From positions 17,916-81,915 of the forward strand of contig CBINGY010000014.1 in NCBI GenBank assembly GCA_966250325.1: DNA of 64,000 bases, read 5' to 3'. Shown piece by piece: positions 8,946-18,052 of the stretch. The notes beneath the pieces were generated by a model. The model did not search any database. It was not told where the DNA came from and saw nothing but the letters and a program-made list of their open reading frames with translations. This DNA is from Jiulongibacter sp966250325 (GTDB lineage Bacteria > Bacteroidota > Bacteroidia > Cytophagales > Spirosomataceae). Within the stretch, counting starts at the first letter, position 1, and each line of letters starts with the position of its first letter. The position numbers and the translations under genes are program-made.

Positions 8946-11087
8946 TCAGAACATTCTTGCTCTTCTGTCAGTGATCTCAGCTGCGTCACGTATGGCCTGA
9001 TCGGCTGCATTGGCAGAAGAATAGGCTCCACGTCTCTGCAAAATTTCATTTTTGCTCTGGCTGTAATCAGCTACTTCCGGAGCATTGGTTTCTGCGGTTT
9101 TCTTCATGATAAACACCCCGTTCTGACCAGCGAATGGCTTGCTCACTGTATTTAACTTTTGCCCAAACGCTCTGCCAAGAGCAATTCCGTCAATACCGGC
9201 ACTGTTCAGCATACCGGTAAGCAAATTAATATCTGTAACTGTCTCTACCAATGCACCAGCTCCATACGATTTGGCGATTGCGTTAAGATCAGAACCATTG
9301 GCTTTCAGTTTACCAAGAATGATATCTGTTTTGCCCTCGTTTCTTACTTTGGCTTCTATTTGTTGTTTGAAATCCTCTGCTTTAGGGCTCTCTTTATCGC
9401 TGGCTGATGTAAGAGCGGCTACCAGATAGGTATTTCCAAGTACAAAAGTTCTGTCGGCCACATCACCTACTTCCACATCATCTCCAAATGCCCAGAAAAC
9501 CACATCTCTCGCATCAGCAATGGTATTGAAAGAAGAAGAACCCGGTGCCACACGATCTGCGGTAAGCAACGTAAGAGATTCATCTTTTTCGGCCTTCTCT
9601 TTAAGCTCCTTAGCACTTCCAACGCTAGTTCTCAGAGATTCTGCCTTCTGATAAGCTTCGTTCAATGTAGCTTCAGAAGGTTCAAGAACTTTGGTAACAG
9701 TTGCCAGTTTGTATTTGGTACTGCTTTTGCCTTCAGTTACTTTCACAATATGATAACCGAAATCTGTTTCAACCAGATTTGGCATAAGGCCAACTCCGCC
9801 AAAACCGAATACGGCATCCTCAAAAGCTTTAACCATACGCCCATCATTGCTAAAGTAACCCAAATCTCCTCCCGCGGAAGCGGTACCGTCAGACCCATTA
9901 ATTCTGGCCATTGTGGCAAAATCCGCTCCGTTTTTAAGTTCAGTAAGTAAATCCTGAGCACGGGTTTTGGCTTCTGCTTTGGCTACATCATCCATTCCCT
10001 GCGTATTGATAAGTATATGTGAAGCTCTCATGGTAGCCACTGTATCCTGCTCAGTTCCTTCATATTTATAGATCGAATAATTCTGACCATCCTTTACAGG
10101 TCCTACCGTACTGCCTACAATCGCGGAAGAGATAAGTTGACGAACTTCTTCCGACAATTGACCCGGGCTATATAAGTACGGGCTTCTCACATCCGAATTA
10201 GCTGAAGCATATGCCTGTGCGTTTTCAGCACCTGCCAGACCTCTTGCCAATGTATTTATTTCGCTTAGGAGAGAAGCTGAATCTTCTTTTGAAGGCTCCA
10301 CCTGAAAAACTACATAGTCAAATGAACGGCTATCGTATGGAGTAAATTCATCCTTATGACTGCTGTAATAAGATGACACATCACTATCTGAAACCTTAAC
10401 AAGGGAGTCAGCAATGCTGTAAAAGGGCACAAAAAGATACTCAGCACTGATTTTGTTATTCTGAGCCAGATATTCCTTCTTTGCTTCTGCTGAGGTGATA
10501 TAATCTGCATTAGAAATCAGATTCTGATACTTTTCACTCTTTCTGATCTGAATCAGATTGTTTTTGAAATTATCCCAGATAAGCTGTTGCTCGGCAGGTA
10601 ACGATTTATTGGCAGCAGCATTAATAAACTCACGGTGTTGAGCTTCATTAAATACACCGGTATTGGAATCAGTAAACTGCTGACGGATGAAAGGGTGCAT
10701 GTTTCTGGTACCCTGAATCATTTCTCTCAGTTCATCGGCAGTTACGTCAATACCCAGAGCTTCGTACTGTGGTTCAAATGCGTTTTGCTGAACCAATTGT
10801 TCCCAAACCTGCTCCAGGATATTCCGGATATCTGCCTCGGAAGCAGAACGACCTGTAGATAACTCCAATTGCTGACGCTGAGCATCCACCAGTTTCTGAA
10901 ATTGCTGGTAATCTACGTCTACCCCATTAATTGTTCCTACACGATTCTGATCTCCGCCAAATAAGCCACCGCCCAGGGAGCCTCCACCAGAAAAGATGTC
11001 ACCACCTACGATAAAAAGCAATAGAGCGATTGCAATTACCGCTACGGCTATGCCTGATTTCTCTCTGATCTTGTTTATTAATGCCAT
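8946..11087 (-). CDS. PpiD/SurA-like membrane-anchored peptidyl-prolyl isomerase
   Basis: A 713-residue periplasmic foldase. Residues 1-35 form a short cytoplasmic tail and one membrane anchor (IREKSGIAVAVIAIALLLFI). A SurA_N/PpiD-type helical chaperone domain follows (NGVDVDYQQFQKLVDAQRQQ). Near the middle is a parvulin PpiC domain that starts MRASHILINTQG and includes GGDLGYFSNDGRMVKAFEDA and DFGYHIVKV. A second, degenerate parvulin-like region follows. It probably helps fold outer-membrane and secreted proteins. It has its own strong promoter and terminator, so it is likely a single-gene transcript. Confidence 0.92.
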   Translation of the reverse strand: MALINKIREKSGIAVAVIAIALLLFIVGGDIFSGGGSLGGGLFGGDQNRVGTINGVDVDYQQFQKLVDAQRQQLELSTGRSASEADIRNILEQVWEQLVQQNAFEPQYEALGIDVTADELREMIQGTRNMHPFIRQQFTDSNTGVFNEAQHREFINAAANKSLPAEQQLIWDNFKNNLIQIRKSEKYQNLISNADYITSAEAKKEYLAQNNKISAEYLFVPFYSIADSLVKVSDSDVSSYYSSHKDEFTPYDSRSFDYVVFQVEPSKEDSASLLSEINTLARGLAGAENAQAYASANSDVRSPYLYSPGQLSEEVRQLISSAIVGSTVGPVKDGQNYSIYKYEGTEQDTVATMRASHILINTQGMDDVAKAEAKTRAQDLLTELKNGADFATMARINGSDGTASAGGDLGYFSNDGRMVKAFEDAVFGFGGVGLMPNLVETDFGYHIVKVTEGKSSTKYKLATVTKVLEPSEATLNEAYQKAESLRTSVGSAKELKEKAEKDESLTLLTADRVAPGSSSFNTIADARDVVFWAFGDDVEVGDVADRTFVLGNTYLVAALTSASDKESPKAEDFKQQIEAKVRNEGKTDIILGKLKANGSDLNAIAKSYGAGALVETVTDINLLTGMLNSAGIDGIALGRAFGQKLNTVSKPFAGQNGVFIMKKTAETNAPEVADYSQSKNEILQRRGAYSSANAADQAIRDAAEITDRRARMF

Positions 11088-11141
11088 ACGTTTTTGTGTA
11101 TTTTAAAAACAAAGGCCACACGGGCCCTAAAAAATGAGCCG

Positions 11142-11173
11142 CAAAAATAGTTAGATTCCAAATGATTATCAAA
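11142..11173 (-). promoter_or_regulatory. Promoter of the PpiD-like gene
   Basis: On the minus strand, TTTG (11170-11173), a 20-base spacer and TATTTTTG (11142-11149) are a full match to the Bacteroidota consensus. Confidence 0.6.
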
Positions 11174-11218
11174 GAAATCTAATTCACTTATTCATCAAAA
11201 AGTGAGTAAGGTGAATTA

Positions 11219-12226
11219 TCAGAATCCGCTGCCTTTTGTTTTGGTTTTGATTTTACAGATATACATATCTGCAGTAATGAACAACGTGCTGCCATCTTCA
11301 CCCCAATTACAATTCGCTGTTGCTTCTCCGGTATCAATTCTCCCTAAAAGCTCTCCGGCTGCCGTCAAAACCAACACACCGCCAGGGCCGGTAGAAAATA
11401 TATTTCCTTTGTTGTCTGTTTTTAATCCATCTGGTAAGCCTGCCAGCCCTTGCTTCACCATCGGTGTGGCATCAAATAACACTTTACCTTTCTGTAAGGT
11501 ACCATCCGCGTTGATAGAATAACTTAAGATATAAGCGGCATCGGGGTCAGATTGTGCCACGTATAGCGTCTTTTGATCAGGAGAAAGAGCTACGCCGTTT
11601 GGTCTGCTCAGATCTTTAATCACCAGCTCTGCTTTTCCGCCGGGACGTACTAAATAAACTCCAAAGAGGTCGATTTCCCTTGTTTTAGCATTTTCACGAT
11701 CTGGCAATCCATAGGGGGGGTCGGTGAAATAATAATTTCCGTTCTCGGCCTGAACCACATCATTCGGGCTGTTAAAGCGTTTTCCCTGCCAGTTATCCGC
11801 TATGGGATATTTTCCGCCTCCTCCATTTAGTGGCATTCGTGTTACTCTGCGGTCGCCATGTTCGCAAGCGACTAATTCTCCCGCATTATTTATGGTGAGT
11901 CCGTTACTACCTGGCTCAAGGCTGTAAGGTAATATACCCGTGTAGCCGGAAGGCTTCAAAAAAATACGAAGTCCTTCTTCTTTATTCCATTGATAAATGA
12001 CATTTTCAGGTACATCTGAGAAAAGTAACCGGTTACCGGTTTTGTCCCAAACGGGTCCTTCTGACCAATTAAAGCCTTCGGCTAGCACCTCTATGACAGC
12101 ATTTTTATCAATGAGCTCGTAAAATTTTTCAGACTCCGCCACCAATTTCCCAATGGTTTTCTGAGCCACACTATTCGCCACGGAAAAAGCACTTATCATA
12201 CAGGTAAAGATTAAAATTTTGTACAT
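11219..12226 (-). CDS. SMP-30/gluconolactonase-like beta-propeller protein, exported
   Basis: A 335-residue protein with a signal peptide (MYKILIFTCMISAFSVANSVAQ) and a six-bladed propeller of the SMP-30/LRE family. Family cues are EGPVWDKTGNRLLFSDVPENVIYQW near the start, the calcium-site motifs NGLTINNAGELVACEHGDRRV and FNSPNDVVQAENGNYYFTDPPYG, and RPNGVALSPDQKTLYVAQSD. Relatives hydrolyse sugar lactones such as gluconolactone, and the export signal places this one in the periplasm. The real substrate is unknown. It ends close to the upstream region of the PpiD-like gene and appears monocistronic. Confidence 0.88.
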   Translation of the reverse strand: MYKILIFTCMISAFSVANSVAQKTIGKLVAESEKFYELIDKNAVIEVLAEGFNWSEGPVWDKTGNRLLFSDVPENVIYQWNKEEGLRIFLKPSGYTGILPYSLEPGSNGLTINNAGELVACEHGDRRVTRMPLNGGGGKYPIADNWQGKRFNSPNDVVQAENGNYYFTDPPYGLPDRENAKTREIDLFGVYLVRPGGKAELVIKDLSRPNGVALSPDQKTLYVAQSDPDAAYILSYSINADGTLQKGKVLFDATPMVKQGLAGLPDGLKTDNKGNIFSTGPGGVLVLTAAGELLGRIDTGEATANCNWGEDGSTLFITADMYICKIKTKTKGSGF

Positions 12227-12248
12227 AGGATTGAATTTCAGTATTTAT

Positions 12249-12256
12249 CAAAATTA
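12249..12256 (-). promoter_or_regulatory. -7 element of the SMP-30 gene
   Basis: TAATTTTG on the minus strand fits TAnnTTTG and lies about 23 bases upstream of the start. The -33 element is weak. Confidence 0.35.
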
Positions 12257-12359
12257 GGAAAAGAGAATATAAATTCGATTTCTTTTGTTGTTATTTCAAA
12301 ACCAGAAATATCCGCAGGGCAACTGTGTGCCCGGGAGGTCAACCATGCGAACGATTGGG

Positions 12360-12998
12360 ATGAAGATCAAAGAATTGAAGGAATTGGTTCATCAAGGTGA
12401 AGGGCTTCATATTGAGTTCAAATTGAAAGCGAATCACCCGGATAAAATCATCAAGGAAGTAGTAGCATTCGCAAATACAGAAGGTGGGGTACTTCTTGTG
12501 GGTGTTAACGATAATCGTCAGATACCGGGGTTAAAATTTGCTGACGAAGAAGAGTTCGTTCTGGTCAGAGAAATTGAAAAGCATATCAATCCGCCTGTTG
12601 ATTACGAGCTCGAAAGAGTAAAAATTGAGGATGATCGTGAAGTTCTGGTATTCCGGATTCCTGAGAGTTCTGAAAAGCCTCATTTTGTGGATTTCAGAAA
12701 TGAAGAAATCCCCAAAGCTTATGTTCGCGTTTGTGATAAATCCATTCAGGCGAGCAGAGAAGTCAAAGAAATTTTAAAGGGCCAAAGAAAAGCCAGAAAC
12801 CTTCGTTTCAGCTATGGTGACAAGGAAACAAGTCTGATGAAATATCTGGATGAGAATGAGTCAATAACCGTTGCCGATTACGCCAATCTGGTGGGCATTC
12901 CTAACAAAAATGCCTCCCGAACACTGGTGTTACTAACCCTAACAAACGTTTTGAGATGTATCCCCGGTGAGCATGAAGACCGTTTTTATACAAACTAG
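12360..12998 (+). CDS. AlbA_2 (Schlafen-type, AAA_4) domain protein
   Basis: A protein of about 212 residues. The N-terminal half carries an AlbA_2 domain, with GEGLHIEFKLKANHPDKIIKE and AFANTEGGVLLVGVNDN as hallmarks. The C-terminal part (about 150-210) looks like a winged-helix DNA-binding region. Proteins of this family are annotated as putative DNA-binding or ATP-binding transcription factors, and their exact role is unknown. The frame is open back to a TTG at 12285 and has ATGs at 12345 and 12360. I chose 12360 because the family usually starts just before the KELKELV helix. Its stop overlaps the end of the convergent M16 gene by 4 bases. Confidence 0.75.
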   Translation: MKIKELKELVHQGEGLHIEFKLKANHPDKIIKEVVAFANTEGGVLLVGVNDNRQIPGLKFADEEEFVLVREIEKHINPPVDYELERVKIEDDREVLVFRIPESSEKPHFVDFRNEEIPKAYVRVCDKSIQASREVKEILKGQRKARNLRFSYGDKETSLMKYLDENESITVADYANLVGIPNKNASRTLVLLTLTNVLRCIPGEHEDRFYTN

Positions 12999-14269
12999 AT
13001 TCGCTCGCCCACAATCACCTCAGAAAAAGACCGTTCATCAAAGAGCAAATTGGCCGTTTCCTGAACATCCTGTGCTGTGACTTCCTGAATCCGATCAACA
13101 AAATGATCGTAGTAATCAGAAGGCAAACGATGTAATTTGAGATTCTTATACCGGTCCATCACCTCAAAAGGTGTTGTAAGAGACCCGGCGAAAGAGCCAC
13201 ACATATAATTCTTGACCGTGGAAAGTTCATTTACAGAAATCTCGGTCTCTTTCAAACGTTGCAATTCCGAAGAAATCTCCTGAATGGTATTTAAGGTATT
13301 TTCTTTAACCACATCTGATCCGATAACCCAATAGGACGCAGAGCCCACAGGATTTACCGATGATGAAATACCATAGGTGAATCCCTTTTCTTCCCTGATA
13401 TTCTTCATCAAACGGCTTCCGAAGTATCCACCAAAGGCCGTATTGGTAACCAATGCTTTGAAAAATGCCGGGTGAGTTCGACCAATAAGTGGTTTCCCAA
13501 TTCTGAGGGTTGATTGCATATTCTGAGACCGCTCGATTACCAGTCGGGAAGGATGGTAAGCATATTCCGGAAATTCTTTCAACTCTGGTTTTTCAAAAGT
13601 TGGTTTCCCAAAAAATCTCTCTATTATCTCAATATCCCCCTCATCTACTTTGCCAGATAGGAATAGGTGAAATTGCTTTCCGCGTACGCGTTCTTCAAAG
13701 AATCCTAAGAGGTCATCCCTACTTATGTCATCAATATTTTTATCCGTAAATTCCCTTCCAAATGGATGTAAGCCTCCGTAAATAGATTTTTTAAATGCCA
13801 CCTGAGCCAGATAGGCAGGCTTCTCTGAATTTAACTGGAGGGTTTGTCTCGCTATTTTCTTGTGAAGCTCAAGTTCATTTTCCGGAAAAATACTTTCATT
13901 CAGCAGCTCGCTAAGTGATTCCAAATACAAAGACAGGTACCTTCGTAAACCATGAAGTGTTACAGTGAAGTACTCCAAACCCTGACTCATCTCCACAAAC
14001 CCACCAAACCGATCAAAACTCTCAATAACTTGAGAACCCGACATCTTTTGGGTACCACCCAAAAGCATTTTTGAAAAAAGGGAATTAAGACCCGGGAGAT
14101 CAGTGTACATATACCCGGCATTAAAAACCAATTCCAGTTTGAAGATTTCCTGTGTGGAATATCCCGCAGCTGTCATTTCAAGGCCATTTGAAAGCGTCAA
14201 TTCTTCTACTTTGGGGAGTTGTATAGAGGTGAAAGGTCTGAATACGGGTGCTGCAGTTCTATCAATCAT
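12995..14269 (-). CDS. M16-family peptidase-like protein, catalytically dead
   Basis: A 424-residue pitrilysin/M16 homologue. It has the paired M16 half-domains (GLNSLFSKMLLGGTQKMSG near the start, RLMKNIREEKGFTYGISSSV in the second half). The zinc-binding HxxEH motif expected at about residues 61-66 is replaced by LNSLFSK, so it cannot bind catalytic zinc. Such proteins usually act as the non-catalytic partner of an active M16 subunit. An active M16 gene lies at 62366-63604 in this window. No signal peptide is visible. The end overlaps the convergent AlbA_2 gene by 4 bases. Confidence 0.85.
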   Translation of the reverse strand: MIDRTAAPVFRPFTSIQLPKVEELTLSNGLEMTAAGYSTQEIFKLELVFNAGYMYTDLPGLNSLFSKMLLGGTQKMSGSQVIESFDRFGGFVEMSQGLEYFTVTLHGLRRYLSLYLESLSELLNESIFPENELELHKKIARQTLQLNSEKPAYLAQVAFKKSIYGGLHPFGREFTDKNIDDISRDDLLGFFEERVRGKQFHLFLSGKVDEGDIEIIERFFGKPTFEKPELKEFPEYAYHPSRLVIERSQNMQSTLRIGKPLIGRTHPAFFKALVTNTAFGGYFGSRLMKNIREEKGFTYGISSSVNPVGSASYWVIGSDVVKENTLNTIQEISSELQRLKETEISVNELSTVKNYMCGSFAGSLTTPFEVMDRYKNLKLHRLPSDYYDHFVDRIQEVTAQDVQETANLLFDERSFSEVIVGERI

Positions 14270-14301
14270 TTACCAGAATTTTATGCGAATATATAGCAAA
14301 A

Positions 14302-14331
14302 AAAAGGGCCTCTCTCACGAGAAGCCCTTTT
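14302..14331 (-). terminator. Terminator after the small lipoprotein gene
   Basis: AAAAGGGC-TTCTC-type arms around a four-base loop at 14315-14318. The one plus-strand mismatch (C/A) becomes a G-U pair on the minus strand, and a T run follows. Confidence 0.7.
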
Positions 14332-14349
14332 CCTAAGAGAATGTCTTAA

Positions 14350-14529
14350 TTACTCAGCAACTACTGAATCAACAGCAGCAGCAGCAGAATCAACAGCTGG
14401 AGCAGCTTCTTCTACTACAGTTTCTTCTACTACTTCAGCAGCTTCTTCAGTAGACTCTTCAGTTGAAGAAGAACAAGCAGTGAAAGCAAACATACTAGCA
14501 ACAAGAGCAGCAGCGATTAATTTTTTCAT
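14350..14529 (-). CDS. Small acidic lipoprotein, unknown function, codon-biased
   Basis: A 59-residue protein. A classic lipoprotein signal MKKLIAAALVASMFAFTAC has its lipobox Cys at residue 19. A 40-residue mature part follows, made almost only of Ser, Thr, Glu, Ala, Val and Asp (for example EEAAEVVEETVVEEAAPAVD). All 16 alanines use GCT and all 4 threonines use ACT, which points to very high expression. It has its own promoter (14564-14592) and terminator, so it is an independent transcript. I recognise no family. An abundant envelope lipoprotein, or an acidic spacer between membrane and cell wall, is possible but unproven. Confidence 0.8.
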   Translation of the reverse strand: MKKLIAAALVASMFAFTACSSSTEESTEEAAEVVEETVVEEAAPAVDSAAAAVDSVVAE

Positions 14530-14563
14530 TTCGATTTTTGATTAAAAGGTTATAAAAGCGATT

Positions 14564-14592
14564 CAAAATTAAGAACTTTTTAAGGTCTGCAA
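14564..14592 (-). promoter_or_regulatory. Promoter of the small lipoprotein gene
   Basis: On the minus strand, TTG (14590-14592), an 18-base spacer and TAATTTTG (14564-14571), a perfect -7 element. The transcript leader is about 28 bases. Confidence 0.5.
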
Positions 14593-14666
14593 GCGATTGC
14601 CAAAAAAAAAGTTTAAAATTTCCTTAAAAACTCAGTAAAATGCAAGAAAAAATTCCTCTGGTTCAA

Positions 14667-15164
14667 TTACCTGCCCGCTGGACGAAGAAAATCATATAAC
14701 CCGGTGGTTCTGAACGTAAAGAAACGATGGCCCAGAAAGTTTGCTATGAAGCTGCAGGCCATACCGGCAAGGTGAGAACCCTTTTCACGAATAAAAAGGG
14801 AGTAATCAGAAAAATAAGGATCTGCCACAAATCGCAGGGCCAGCACAGAAACCAGCTCCTGAACACCCAAAGCAAGCGTAGCCACAATAAAAAACTTGAA
14901 CCATTCTCTCCGGGTATTTCCAGATTCCTTCGCAGAAAAAGCCCAAAGCTTTGCCGGCAGAAAACTAGCAGCTGTAGATATCATATAGGCCCAGAAAACA
15001 CTCCAGGCAAAAGCCGGATGATCATTTAAGCCCATCTTAAGGAAAAACCCTTTAAGAGGAATCTGAGACAAAAAATTGACCGTGGCTCCAAACAGCCCGG
15101 TTAAGAAAAAGCCGATAAAGCTTCTAAGTTCTTCCCGGGTGATATGTTTTTTGATTCTGGTCAA
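14667..15164 (-). CDS. GtrA-like small membrane protein
   Basis: A 165-residue protein with about four membrane helices. The family pattern is FIGFFLTGLFGATVNFLSQ at the N-terminus and FIANFLGHRFFTFR near the end, the classic GtrA/DPMS ending. Family members are thought to move lipid-linked sugars across the inner membrane or to support glycosyltransferases. The gene starts with TTG only 9 bases after the nuoN stop. An in-frame TAA (the nuoN stop itself) lies upstream and the next ATG is about 45 codons later, so TTG is the credible start. It is probably read through from the nuo operon. Confidence 0.75.
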   Translation of the reverse strand: MTRIKKHITREELRSFIGFFLTGLFGATVNFLSQIPLKGFFLKMGLNDHPAFAWSVFWAYMISTAASFLPAKLWAFSAKESGNTRREWFKFFIVATLALGVQELVSVLALRFVADPYFSDYSLFIREKGSHLAGMACSFIANFLGHRFFTFRTTGLYDFLRPAGR

Positions 15165-15173
15165 GGATACTAT

Positions 15174-16556
15174 TTACAATATATAACGAAGCAGTCCGGG
15201 AAAAATTCCTAAAATAACCGTGCCAAGAGTAGTTACCGACAAAATCACTCTCTCCGAGGATGAAAGAGAGATAAGCTCATCTGACTCAGAACTTTTTCTC
15301 ATAGCCTGAATCACAGGTCTGAAGTAATAATAGACAGATACTGCAGACATAAGTATTGCAAGAATTATAATCCAATAACTCCCGGTAAGAGCCACTTCCC
15401 TGAATACAAAAAACTTACCCCAGAAGCCGGCGGTCAAGGGTATTCCGGCCATTGATAGCATGGAAATAACCAGAGACACAGCCAGCAGGGAGTTTTTCGC
15501 AGCTAATCCGGCAAAGAGATCTACCTGTTCGTAGGCTCTTCCACCCTCGGTATGGCCACGAGATACGATTAGCAGTACACCAAATGCCGTTACGGTAGCC
15601 AGACTATACGCGGCAGAATAAAAAAGGATGGATTGTAAAGCATTTCCCAAATTTCCAATCAAAGCCATAGACATGAATCCGGCGTGGGAAATGGAAGAGT
15701 AGGCCAATAATCTTTTGAAGCTGTTTTGAGAGAAGGCTCCTATATTACCAATAATCAGAGATAGGGAAATCATCACAGCAATCATCACCCACCAGAAATC
15801 ATTGATACCTGCGAACACCGAGCCTAAAACCTTGACAAGAGCAACAAATCCGGCCGTTTTCACAATGGTAGCCATATAACCGGTAAATAGTGCGGGAGCT
15901 CCTTCGTAAACATCAGGAGTCCAGAAATGAAAAGGAGCGGCCGCCACCTTAAAAAGCATACCGATGAGCATGAATGTGCAACCAAGGTAGAGAAGGTATT
16001 CAAACCCTTCATCCAGTAAACTGCCGGAACTTAAAGTAAGGCTACCCGTAGCACCATAAAGCATGGCCATACCGAAAAGAAGAATACCGGTAGCAAACGC
16101 TCCCATCAGAAAATATTTTATGGCTGCTTCATTCCCCCGAATGTTTCTTTTATCTGCTCCAGTAAGCACATACATGGCCACCGAAAGAATTTCTATGCCA
16201 AGAAATAGCATTATAAGGTGTTTGAAAAGAACCATCATAAGAGCACCCACCAATGAGAATTGAATGAGGGCAAAGTACTCGGCAGGATGAGCAAATTCAA
16301 TCCGATCAAAGTTTTCAGAGAATCCCAGAATCAGAATGGCTGTAAGAATAAGAAGTGTTCCAAATAATATTCCGGTGTTATCTACCTCAATCATTCCATA
16401 GAAGTAGGTTCCGGGAGAATTCCAATCTGCGAATCCCAGAATAAGAGCAATGATAAGAAAGGCAATAGAGACCGGAAAAACAAGTCTCTTGTTTTCTGCA
16501 AATCCCAGAAATAAAGTGAGAAGACCAGTAAGTGATAATGCGATGATAGAATACAT
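15174..16556 (-). CDS. nuoN: NADH-quinone oxidoreductase subunit N
   Basis: A 460-residue antiporter-like subunit of respiratory complex I. It has about 14 hydrophobic helices and the family's helix-7/8 block KVAAAPFHFWTPDVYEGAP followed by KTAGFVALVKVLG, in which conserved lysines line the proton path. It is the last nuo gene here, 22 bases downstream of nuoM. It sits in the inner membrane and helps pump protons as NADH electrons reduce menaquinone. Confidence 0.96.
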   Translation of the reverse strand: MYSIIALSLTGLLTLFLGFAENKRLVFPVSIAFLIIALILGFADWNSPGTYFYGMIEVDNTGILFGTLLILTAILILGFSENFDRIEFAHPAEYFALIQFSLVGALMMVLFKHLIMLFLGIEILSVAMYVLTGADKRNIRGNEAAIKYFLMGAFATGILLFGMAMLYGATGSLTLSSGSLLDEGFEYLLYLGCTFMLIGMLFKVAAAPFHFWTPDVYEGAPALFTGYMATIVKTAGFVALVKVLGSVFAGINDFWWVMIAVMISLSLIIGNIGAFSQNSFKRLLAYSSISHAGFMSMALIGNLGNALQSILFYSAAYSLATVTAFGVLLIVSRGHTEGGRAYEQVDLFAGLAAKNSLLAVSLVISMLSMAGIPLTAGFWGKFFVFREVALTGSYWIIILAILMSAVSVYYYFRPVIQAMRKSSESDELISLSSSERVILSVTTLGTVILGIFPGLLRYIL

Positions 16557-16578
16557 GTAATTCCGTTTCCGGTTATTA

Positions 16579-18030
16579 TCAGTTTATACTTCCAATTAAT
16601 TCCAACAGTTGCTTCACAGCGGGCTCAGAGATACTCAGCAAATAATTCGGGAAAACTCCCATAAACAGTACCAGACCTGCCAATACATAAAGTGTAAGTT
16701 TCTCCGTTCCTTCCAGATCGGTCAGTTTTTCAGTACGTTCTGAGACAGGTCCAAACATGGTCTTCTGGAATAGCCTTAACATATAAACTGCCCCAAAAAT
16801 AATACTTAATCCAGCCAGAACACCGAGGGTAGTATTGAAATCAAAAACACCTTTCAACATCAGAAACTCTCCAACAAAGCCATTTGTGAGAGGCAAAGCC
16901 ACAGAACCCAGTAGGATAATCATGAAAGCAACACTCAGATTTCTGGCCGATTGGCTTATTCCTCCTAAAGCCGAAAGGTTTCTCGATCCCGTTCTTTCAT
17001 AGATAAGCTTAGCCACATAAAACAGTCCGACGGCATTAACTCCATGTGCCAGCATTTGATACACCGCACCTTGAATTCCCTCAAACGTACCACTTAGTAC
17101 ACCTGCCGCCATCAATCCCATATGAGCAAATGAAGAATAGGCGATCAATCTTTTCAGAGAGTCTTGCTTGATAGCAATAAAGGAGCCATATAGTAAGCCG
17201 GCCACTGCAAGTATTGAAGCTAAAAAGGCATACTGATGGGCACCAGCCGGAGCAAGTGGCAGAGCTATACGAAGCAAACCAAACACCCCCATTTTTGACA
17301 ATAGTCCCGAGAGCAGCATGGTTGCCGGAGTTGGAGACTCAGAATAAACATCAGGCTGCCAGCTATGAAACGGGAACACCGGCATTTTAATGGCGAAAGC
17401 CAGAAAGAAGGCCCAGAAAAGTGCTCTTTGTACGTCCAGGGGCATCAATTGAGCCGTAGCCGTGAGCGACTGCATATCTGCTGTCTGGCCTTTCATATAC
17501 AGATAAACCAATGCCACCAGCATGAAAAGACTCCCAAAAATGGTGTACACAAACATTTTGAAAGTAACCTTTGAGGCAGATTCGCCACCCCACCATAAGG
17601 CCAGAAAATAGACCGGAACCAGAGCAACTTCAAAAAAGAAATAAAACAGAAAAACATCTGCAGCAGAAAAAACACCATTGAGCGACCACTGCGTGAGTAA
17701 TATAAGTGCATATAAAGTATGAACATTTTCATACCTGAGCTTATACGTGCTGAGAATAATAAGTGAAGTTAATACGGCTGTTAATAGCAATAACACCAGA
17801 GCAAAACCATCCAGGCGGAAACTGAGCTGAATATTCAAATCAGGGAGCCAGTGTTTGGTGAGGGCCAGTTCTGCTTCACCTGCCACAAACGCAGCATAAG
17901 CAGCGGAGATGGCCACCAACAGAGATGAACTTAAAGCAAGACCTTTTGCAAGGGCTTCATTATTTTTACCCAGCAGGTAAACTAACGCCGCACCGGCCAG
18001 TGGAATCAACAAGAGTAAGGTTATCAGCAT
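16579..18030 (-). CDS. nuoM: NADH-quinone oxidoreductase subunit M
   Basis: A 483-residue Mrp-antiporter-like subunit of complex I. The key motifs are FFFEVALVPVYFLALWWGG, with the conserved Glu of helix 5, and KMPVFPFHSWQPDVYSESPTPATMLLSGLLSKMG, the quinone-oxidoreductase signature with proton-path lysines. It lies 22 bases after nuoL and 22 before nuoN. Together with L and N it forms the proton-pumping membrane arm. Confidence 0.96.
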   Translation of the reverse strand: MLITLLLLIPLAGAALVYLLGKNNEALAKGLALSSSLLVAISAAYAAFVAGEAELALTKHWLPDLNIQLSFRLDGFALVLLLLTAVLTSLIILSTYKLRYENVHTLYALILLTQWSLNGVFSAADVFLFYFFFEVALVPVYFLALWWGGESASKVTFKMFVYTIFGSLFMLVALVYLYMKGQTADMQSLTATAQLMPLDVQRALFWAFFLAFAIKMPVFPFHSWQPDVYSESPTPATMLLSGLLSKMGVFGLLRIALPLAPAGAHQYAFLASILAVAGLLYGSFIAIKQDSLKRLIAYSSFAHMGLMAAGVLSGTFEGIQGAVYQMLAHGVNAVGLFYVAKLIYERTGSRNLSALGGISQSARNLSVAFMIILLGSVALPLTNGFVGEFLMLKGVFDFNTTLGVLAGLSIIFGAVYMLRLFQKTMFGPVSERTEKLTDLEGTEKLTLYVLAGLVLFMGVFPNYLLSISEPAVKQLLELIGSIN

Positions 18031-18052
18031 TTATCTGTTTGTTGAAATCTGA

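Noticed and set aside
12360..12998. The AlbA_2 protein as part of an anti-phage system
   Set aside because: Neighbours are housekeeping genes, and no nuclease, ATPase or mobile element is linked.
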